DNA of 64,000 bases from Martinezella rhizogenes. GTDB lineage: Bacteria > Pseudomonadota > Alphaproteobacteria > Rhizobiales > Rhizobiaceae. Each line of letters starts with the position of its first letter. Position 1 is the stretch's first letter. Under the pieces are notes generated by a model. It did not search any database. It was not told the DNA's origin and saw only the letters and a list, made by a program, of their open reading frames with translations. The position numbers and the translations under genes were made by a program. Shown here in pieces: positions 58,791 to 64,000 of this stretch. The stretch lies in the NCBI RefSeq assembly GCF_007002745.1, contig NZ_SGNY01000013.1:62001-126000 (forward strand), in the 5' to 3' direction.

Positions 58791-59372
58791 TCAACTGTCG
58801 CCGATGAGACGGGCGATTTCGTCGCCAGACAGATGAGCAAGCAGTTTCAGCACCGGCCGGTATCCGGCCTTTTGAATGAGGATCGTTCTGAAGCCCTCGT
58901 TGCCAGGCGGCCAGATTTCGTCGGCGTAGCCGCGGGCTTCCGTCTTGTTCCATATCAGCTCAAGCCATTCCTGGCGCATATCGGCGCCTTGATCGGAACT
59001 CTCACGTGCGACGATTGCTGCACGCAGGGTCGCGGCGGTTATCGCCGGGTCTGTGAGACTGACGAAACCATGGAACCATCGCTCCCGCTCATTCGTCAGC
59101 AGGCTGAACAGGACGGAGCGGATCTGCTCCGGTCGTCGGACTGTAAGAGAGGCCGTGCCGCCCGGCCGGATCGTTGTGATAACGCCACCGGCGATCGCTC
59201 GCGCTGCGTTCTCATCAAGCTCAAACCATTCACCGGCATGAAGGATACCGGTGAAGCGGCGCAAGGACATTGGAGCGCTGTCGTGTCTGGACAACAGTGC
59301 AGGCACTTCGGAAATCGAAACCGGGCCGGGGTGGATCCGCCGGAACGGCGAGAGGAGAGATGTCGTGGGCAT
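58791..59372 (-). CDS. DUF1419-like protein, diverged duplicate
   Basis: The 193-residue product resembles the DUF1419 gene at 60105-60710 in the central block (LHAGEWFELDENAARAIAGG, RSVLFSLLTNERERWFHGFV, LRAAIVARESS) and in the end (YADEIWPPGNEGFRTILIQK, LKLLAHLSGDEIARLI). ATG 59372 is chosen over the preceding GTG; AAGGAT lies upstream. Function unknown. Confidence 0.65.
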   Translation of the reverse strand: MPTTSLLSPFRRIHPGPVSISEVPALLSRHDSAPMSLRRFTGILHAGEWFELDENAARAIAGGVITTIRPGGTASLTVRRPEQIRSVLFSLLTNERERWFHGFVSLTDPAITAATLRAAIVARESSDQGADMRQEWLELIWNKTEARGYADEIWPPGNEGFRTILIQKAGYRPVLKLLAHLSGDEIARLIGDS

Positions 59373-59403
59373 CACGATCGATCCTTCTGCGATTGCGTTG
59401 AAA

Positions 59404-60093
59404 TCACTCGGCTTCCGCAGACGCGAGGCCGTCGAGGTAAACGGCCAGACCTACGGTCTGGCGGTTATGATCGAGCCACCGTGAGATAAGCAGCAGAAGC
59501 GTGAAGCTGTCCCATCCTGCATTGGAGGCAATACTCTCAAGACGGCCGCGCGTTTCGTGACCGCCACTCTCGGTCGTTGGCTGCACCGGCTGTTCGTTCC
59601 ACATCCGCTCCAGCATGTCGGTCGTCGATGAATACTGGATTGCGGCCTTGGTGATCCGCATGACGCTGCCGCCAAAACCGTCGGCGCGCATCTTGCTGCA
59701 GGTAAAGGCTGCCCAGACGACGATTTGTTCGATCGCATCGGATCGGCGTAGGATGTCCTGCAGGACTTTGGGCCAGCCGCCGACCTGTGTCGTCAGGTCG
59801 ATCTCGATGTTCGACCCGCGCTCAATCTCATCGGTAGCATCGAACTGCTCTAGCAGGCCTGTGATATGGTCGGTGAAGCGGCTTTCAACGTTACGGGACG
59901 CCTCCAATGCCGTTCTCAATTCATCCGCCATCGGCGAGATCAGTTCACTGGGACTGTTCCAGGTGCTGAAGAAGACGCCGTCACTCCACTCTTCCTCATC
60001 GAAGACGTGGGAAAGAAGCAAGCGTTCGAGAGGGGTCATGCCGTTTGCCGGAAGTTCCGGTGTCACGACGGTTTCGGTGCGATAGTCTGCCAT
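59404..60093 (-). CDS. Hypothetical protein X
   Basis: This 229-residue protein from ATG 60093 (GGAGG seven bases upstream) carries TPLERLLLSHVFDEEEWSDG, TALEASRNVESRFTDHITGL and IEIDLTTQVGGWPKVLQDIL, the same order of motifs as the X' gene. A Cys appears in VWAAFTCSKMRADGFGGSVM. Family not recognised. It lies 11 bases after the DUF1419 gene. Confidence 0.65.
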   Translation of the reverse strand: MADYRTETVVTPELPANGMTPLERLLLSHVFDEEEWSDGVFFSTWNSPSELISPMADELRTALEASRNVESRFTDHITGLLEQFDATDEIERGSNIEIDLTTQVGGWPKVLQDILRRSDAIEQIVVWAAFTCSKMRADGFGGSVMRITKAAIQYSSTTDMLERMWNEQPVQPTTESGGHETRGRLESIASNAGWDSFTLLLLISRWLDHNRQTVGLAVYLDGLASAEAE

Positions 60094-60104
60094 AGTCGCC
60101 TCCC

Positions 60105-60710
60105 TCAAGCCGCGATCGAAGAGGGAAGATGGCGCAGGTGCACCGGCAGCTTTGCGGCGATTTCCTCGTCGGTCAGGTCTTCCAGCAGTTTGAGCGTGCT
60201 GCCTGCTTTCCCGCCGTAAAACATCACGGCCGGCTTGCCACGCGAAGCATATGGCCAGCGGTCGCCGGCATAGCCGCGATAGTCGTCGGCCGTGCTGCTC
60301 CAAATATGGTCCAGACGCTCGTCGCGGGTCATCGCGCGAACAGGCCTGGTTTCGCGCTCGATGATGGCAAGACGCATGCGCTCGACCGAGCCGGTATCGG
60401 AAAGATCGCAATAGCCGTGGAAGTGACGGATCGCGCTGTCGATGCGCAATGCGAAAAACACGCTCGTGACAGAGCCTGTCAGGAACTCGCGCATGGCGAA
60501 CATGGAACCGCGGATCCACAGCGGCGGCAGGATTTCGAACATGTAGTCGTGCTCTGCTTCGCCGATTTCGAACCACTCTCCGGCATAGAGCGGGGTGGGA
60601 TCGCCTTCGAAGCGGTTCGGACGCTGTGCGTGCCGATCGAACATGCGATACATCTGGCGGCGGTCAGAGATACCCTGGTAGACCTTGCGAATTGAGGGTG
60701 AGGCATTCAT
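60105..60710 (-). CDS. DUF1419 family protein
   Basis: The 201-residue protein contains the block I associate with DUF1419: PTPLYAGEWFEIGEAEHDYM, FEILPPLWIRGSMFAMREFL and TGSVTSVFFALRIDSAIRHF HGYCDLSD. Family members are known from Agrobacterium and Rhizobium plasmids, function unknown. GGAGCC precedes ATG 60710. It heads the series DUF1419 - X - DUF1419-like - X'. Confidence 0.75.
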   Translation of the reverse strand: MNASPSIRKVYQGISDRRQMYRMFDRHAQRPNRFEGDPTPLYAGEWFEIGEAEHDYMFEILPPLWIRGSMFAMREFLTGSVTSVFFALRIDSAIRHFHGYCDLSDTGSVERMRLAIIERETRPVRAMTRDERLDHIWSSTADDYRGYAGDRWPYASRGKPAVMFYGGKAGSTLKLLEDLTDEEIAAKLPVHLRHLPSSIAA

Positions 60711-60836
60711 CTTTGGCTCCTTCGGAGTTTTCTGGACCGAAGCGCTCCGTGATCCTCGCGATCTCTTCGTCTTCCTCAGTCCTTCATCACCCCTTCCGAG
60801 CCGCCGGCATCGTGTCCGGCCGGGTCAAGGGCCGGC

Positions 60837-61811
60837 TCAGGCCGGGCGAAGCTTACCTTGACGCGGCTGGCGCGAATGCGGCACGCCACCCCTCCCCTGC
60901 CCTCTGTCCTTCTTCTCCCTCTCTCTTTCCTGTAGAGCCTCATTCCAGTCATCCGCCGGGGGGCGCAATCGTTGCCAAACGCAGCCCGCCTCTTCGGCGA
61001 GGGTACGAAGGCGGTCGGCGAATGTGTCACCTTGTACGTTGTTGTCGGTCGCGCCGACCAGGTGAACGCCTGGAGAATTGGCAAGTGCGCGAAGTGCTGC
61101 ATCGGTAGATGGAGACCAGCCCCCACCTGTGCTCAGATAGAGGGTACCATCACGAAGACCCTCGAAGGCAGCAAGGCTCATGGCATCGATAGCCGCTTCC
61201 GTGACACAGAGCCGGGAAGCCGCAGACCGGCCAAGGCGAAAGAGGACCTTTGTTCCCCCGGTCGAAAAACCCCTCCATTTCGGACCTCGTTCCTCCCAAC
61301 CAGTCACGATGCCAAGATGGTTCGTGTGGGCGGCCCACATGCTCCCATAAGGTCCTTCACGAAGATGGTTCTCGGACAGGGCAGCATGGAGCGTGTGGGA
61401 TGGTAGGAGCCTTATCGTCGAGAGATAGTGCCAGGTTTGCGAACCAGGCCATGGACGGCGTTGGCGGTTCCATCGTTCGGCAATTGCGATGTTTGGCCCT
61501 CGGACACGACCAGGCGTCTGCCTGGCGGTTACTTGCGGGGCATAGCCGATTAAACCGGCAACGCGATCGCACGCTGCCGCGAAACCTCCTCCATACAAAT
61601 GGGCGACGAGCGAAAATACGTCACCCTTGGCTTCAGAAAGCGGGTCGAACCATCCGTGACCCTCATGGATCATAATGATGATTTCACTGTCACGGCGATA
61701 TTTGACCGCCCGCTGCGTGCTCTCCTTTAGATCGATTGCGAAGCCCGCTTTTTCCAACACCGCCGAGCATGGTACACGGCTGCGCAGCTGCTCGATTTCC
61801 TTCTTTTCCAT
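60837..61811 (-). CDS. DUF3991/Toprim-domain protein
   Basis: The 324-residue product has an N-terminal zinc-less primase-like part (SRVPCSAVLEKAGFAIDLKE, HEGHGWFDPLSEAKGDVFSL VAHLYGG) and a C-terminal Toprim domain with Glu in LCVTEAAIDAMSLAAFEG and Asp in VGATDNNVQGDTFADRL. Proteins of this type are common on mobile elements and resemble DnaG-related accessory primases. Whether it primes DNA synthesis after transfer is unknown. ATG 61811 is chosen; the frame upstream to 62000 is GC-rich leader. Confidence 0.85.
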   Translation of the reverse strand: MEKKEIEQLRSRVPCSAVLEKAGFAIDLKESTQRAVKYRRDSEIIIMIHEGHGWFDPLSEAKGDVFSLVAHLYGGGFAAACDRVAGLIGYAPQVTARQTPGRVRGPNIAIAERWNRQRRPWPGSQTWHYLSTIRLLPSHTLHAALSENHLREGPYGSMWAAHTNHLGIVTGWEERGPKWRGFSTGGTKVLFRLGRSAASRLCVTEAAIDAMSLAAFEGLRDGTLYLSTGGGWSPSTDAALRALANSPGVHLVGATDNNVQGDTFADRLRTLAEEAGCVWQRLRPPADDWNEALQEREREKKDRGQGRGGVPHSRQPRQGKLRPA

Positions 61812-62529
61812 TGTTTTTTCGGCCTTCTTAGCCGCCCCTTTTCTACTCGGTTTGCTTTCCCGCACATTTCGCGGGCCCCATCCGACAGCCGCGAAGAGCA
61901 TGCGGAGGCAAGGGCGCGGCGGGGGGTGCCTGAAGTCGGGAGCTACAAGCGCCGCCTGCCCCGCCGCGGCGAAGCTTCCCTTGCCGCCGCCGGCTCGCAA
62001 GCGGAACCCGAAGGGCTGGCGGCTTCCGGCAGCATCGGGATAAATTAGATCAAGCTGCTGTTCGCGAGCGCCATATCATGGACGAGCGGGAGCCTCGATC
62101 GGAACCACCGAAAACGTTACTATGACGGAACCTCTCCAGCCCTTCGGCGGGCAGCAACATTAAATGCCTCGTGCCGCCGGCTCCCACGCCTTTTTGCTGG
62201 TATGCCCGCATTCGCAATGCTGAGGTGACTCCGGGATCGAGGATAAGCGAAGAAATTTCAGGACAAATTCAACAGGATCCCATATCCTGCAGAGCGAAGC
62301 GGTACGCGCCGCTTTGGGGCGTCGAAACCCCTCATACCCGGTTGGTGCCACCCGTAAGGCACCAGACTCCTTGACCTTTGCGGTCGGGGGACCTGTGGCG
62401 TATGCAATAGGTTCTCCGGGACTAAAGGCCATGGGGCCGTGGTATGCGGTTTCGAATCCCCCGATCACCAGGGGTCAATGAGCGTTGGACGGCGGGGGCG
62501 CACCGCCGAGATTGCTTCAGGAGAAACCG
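61812..62529. other. 718-bp region without a supported gene
   Basis: The left part is the GC-rich leader of the Toprim gene. From about 62040 base composition drops. A hairpin TGGTGCC-ACCCGTAA-GGCACCA lies near 62344-62365. A tRNA T-arm-like GTTTCGAATCCC occurs at 62449-62460 without the rest of a tRNA. A minus-strand frame (62160-62468) ends with a CECGH cysteine pattern but lacks a convincing start. Confidence 0.5.
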
Positions 62530-62835
62530 TTGGCACAGGACATTGTATTCACCTTTTACACCTATTCGAATGCCGGTGTTCACGCTGATGAGCGTTGGAA
62601 GCCGACTGGCATTCCTGATGTTTTCTTTGACAGCCATGAAAAAGCGCAACGCGCTGTGAAAGAGATGCGCGCCGATATATTAGCCGATCCTGAGATGGAG
62701 TGGCCGGTTATGAACATAGAAAAGGTCATAACAGTTCCAATCAGCCCAGCTAGTATTCTGACGCTATTGAACCACGGCTTGGGGTCATTTGTTCAACAAT
62801 ATGAGGTAGTTGAGAGCATTGGGCCGTCACGATGA
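62530..62835 (+). CDS. Hypothetical protein (101 aa), TTG start
   Basis: TTG 62530 is preceded by CAGGAG at seven bases. The product (LAQDIVFTFYTYSNAGVHAD, ERWKPTGIPDVFFDSHEKAQ, RAVKEMRADILADPEMEWPV MNIEKV) has balanced composition and a natural hydrophobic pattern, so it is probably real. No family recognised. The C-terminal part (ISPASILTLLNHGLGSFVQQ) is helical. The stop overlaps the next ATG. Confidence 0.55.
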   Translation: MAQDIVFTFYTYSNAGVHADERWKPTGIPDVFFDSHEKAQRAVKEMRADILADPEMEWPVMNIEKVITVPISPASILTLLNHGLGSFVQQYEVVESIGPSR

Positions 62836-63026
62836 GGTGGGGGACTTTGGCCAAACGCGATCAACTGGTTTTGCCCGTAGCTGTAGACGGAATAGAATTC
62901 GCAGGGTTGGTGATTAGCGAGGGATTGACGGAACAATCGGACTCGGACCGCAGTTGCGCGGAGATATTCAGTCGTCCAGTGACAGCACGTCTCGCCTTCA
63001 CATATGGACCGGCACGATCTGGCTAA
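62832..63026 (+). CDS. Possible small protein (64 aa), low confidence
   Basis: ATG 62832 overlaps the previous stop (ATGA), which is the only support. The sequence (MRWGTLAKRDQLVLPVAVDG IEFAGLVISEGL...) shows no known domain and could be chance. Confidence 0.25.
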   Translation: MRWGTLAKRDQLVLPVAVDGIEFAGLVISEGLTEQSDSDRSCAEIFSRPVTARLAFTYGPARSG

Positions 63027-64000
63027 TATGCCGAACCGATTTTGCTGGGCTTTAGTGGCATCCTGCAAGTGGCTGATTCAGCGGTTACAATCGGTTGGTC
63101 TCGCCAGATCGTGTTGGTCCGAATATACAATTGGCTTACTTCTGGGCTGACGCGTGTCGTAAGCTCTTCGAGATCACGCGTCGCGGTTCGTCCCCGAATG
63201 CAGCAAACGGTGTAAAAAAGGGATTGGAGAACTCTATAAGATCAAGGCTGAATTTCGTTGCCTCAATCCAGAAGCACGGCTCTTTGTTAGTCAGGCGCGA
63301 TCGAAGCCGCTGATCATCGACATGTAAACATGGCTTCGCATCAACGCGCACGCGTGTGCGCAAAAGCGCCATTGGGCGAAGCGCTCAAACTTCCTACATC
63401 AATGCAACCTCGCTATGGCTATCGAGATTGTGGTCAAATTTGTTCACCGAGAGCAGGATGGTTGGCCGCAGGTATTGTGTTACGCGCCTCAGTCTCTGTC
63501 GCAGGTAGACGAAGGTACGATTTTGCCGAGCTGAGAGGAATTGGGCCGGCTGCCACGAGCCGGTCCCCGTCACGGAGTTTAACGATCCTTCGCAAGAGAG
63601 GATCCGCGCTCTCTCAAGTCATGCCCATAAGTGAAGCCGGAACCTGAATACAGTCCGCAGGCATCCCGACTGTCACCGTTCCCTTGACGGTCAATTTCAT
63701 ATCGGTCAGACGGGGGCAGCGTTAGTCGATTGTTCCCGCCTCCCCTCCCCTGTTTTTTCAAGTCACCGCGGCAGCCGTTTAGTTATCCAGATTGGTGTTT
63801 TCGGTGGGATGGAGGTTAATGGTCCCCGCAGGCTCGGTGAAAATACCGACCACACCAGGCAGCTGTAGAAACCGGATGCCGATATCTCAAGCCGCAGCAC
63901 CCCTCACTATGACGCTCAAGAAAGGTTGCTCATCCAAAGGCGATTTCTTTCATATGGTGTGGCACGACCGACGTGGTGGAGCGTCAACGCACAGTCTGTT
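63027..64000. other. Terminal 970 bases without a supported gene
   Basis: Only short frames occur (72-105 codons), with no ribosome sites or recognisable domains. Stop codons are spread through all six frames. It may be decayed DNA or the flank of a gene that starts beyond the window. Confidence 0.4.

Noticed and set aside
62449-62460. tRNA T-arm-like GTTTCGAATCCC
   Set aside because: No acceptor, anticodon or D-arm pairing can be drawn around it on either strand; at most an attachment-site relic.
62160-62468. Minus-strand frame ending with a CECGH cysteine motif
   Set aside because: The start region overlaps noncoding hairpins, and only the last 20 residues look protein-like, so it is at best a fragment.

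Overview
The window reads as part of a large conjugative plasmid (or plasmid-derived island) of a Rhizobiaceae-type alphaproteobacterium (Rhizobium/Agrobacterium/Ensifer group). The case rests on gene content: a complete VirB/VirD4 (MPF-T) type IV secretion system, a VirD2-like relaxase operon with a VirC1-like ATPase, a LuxR/LuxI pair, and a long run of conserved families typical of rhizobial plasmids (DUF736, DUF3085, DUF1419, DUF7007, ArdC, a ParB-like protein, a giant methylase-helicase). No rRNA, convincing tRNA, CRISPR array, complete insertion sequence or repABC origin was seen.

Layout. (1) 0.1-3.3 kb, + strand: a YggS-like PLP protein, a LuxR regulator, a LuxI synthase whose ribosome binding site lies inside a hairpin, and a HAD-like protein without its nucleophile. 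(2) 3.3-7.4 kb, - strand: relaxase, two small ribbon-helix-helix-like proteins, a VirC1/ParA-like ATPase and a small membrane protein. (3) 7.5-10.8 kb, + strand: a tight cluster of six small exported or membrane proteins, three of them nuclease-dead SNase-like. (4) 10.8-13.9 kb: an XRE regulator, a DUF1173-like protein, a phased repeat block and decayed mobile mystery protein A/B genes. (5) 14.0-29.7 kb, - strand: virB1-B2-B3-B4-(second lytic transglycosylase)-B5-lipoprotein-B6-B8-B9-B10-B11-virD4, preceded by a lipoprotein and a CxxC protein. (6) 30.2-33.4 kb: small-molecule cargo with SDR and NmrA-like reductases and AraC (broken) and HxlR regulators. (7) 33.4-34.6 kb: noncoding DNA full of degenerate direct repeats and nested perfect inverted repeats. 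(8) 34.6-61.8 kb, mostly - strand: the plasmid backbone/accessory block, in which short genes are separated by long GC-rich leaders. It holds HU, WGR and DUF736 proteins, a RES/Xre toxin-antitoxin pair fused by overlap to a PD-(D/E)XK-like gene, ArdC, a ProQ/FinO-like protein, DUF7007, two tandem paralogue sets, a ParB-like protein, a NYN-LOTUS protein, a 1700-aa methylase/helicase, DUF3085, DUF1419 and a DUF3991/Toprim protein. (9) 61.8-64 kb: little recognisable coding.

How it works together (inference). Quorum sensing probably controls mating. The relaxase operon processes oriT (not located), VirD4 couples the DNA to the VirB channel, and the two transglycosylases open the cell wall. One palindrome, TTGYACT-N2-ARTRCAA, occurs in front of the exported-protein cluster, the virB operon and the 29.0-29.7 kb genes, so one regulator may govern all three. 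ArdC, the methylase/helicase, ParB-like, FinO-like, RES/Xre and HU proteins fit establishment, protection and maintenance in a new host. Two separate minus-strand leaders (about 35.0 and 38.0 kb) share sequence blocks and a hairpin with a compensatory base-pair change, which is the best candidate here for an undescribed structured RNA. Several genes are broken by single-base lesions (12.96, 31.0, 36.1 and 57.0 kb), either real decay or assembly errors.
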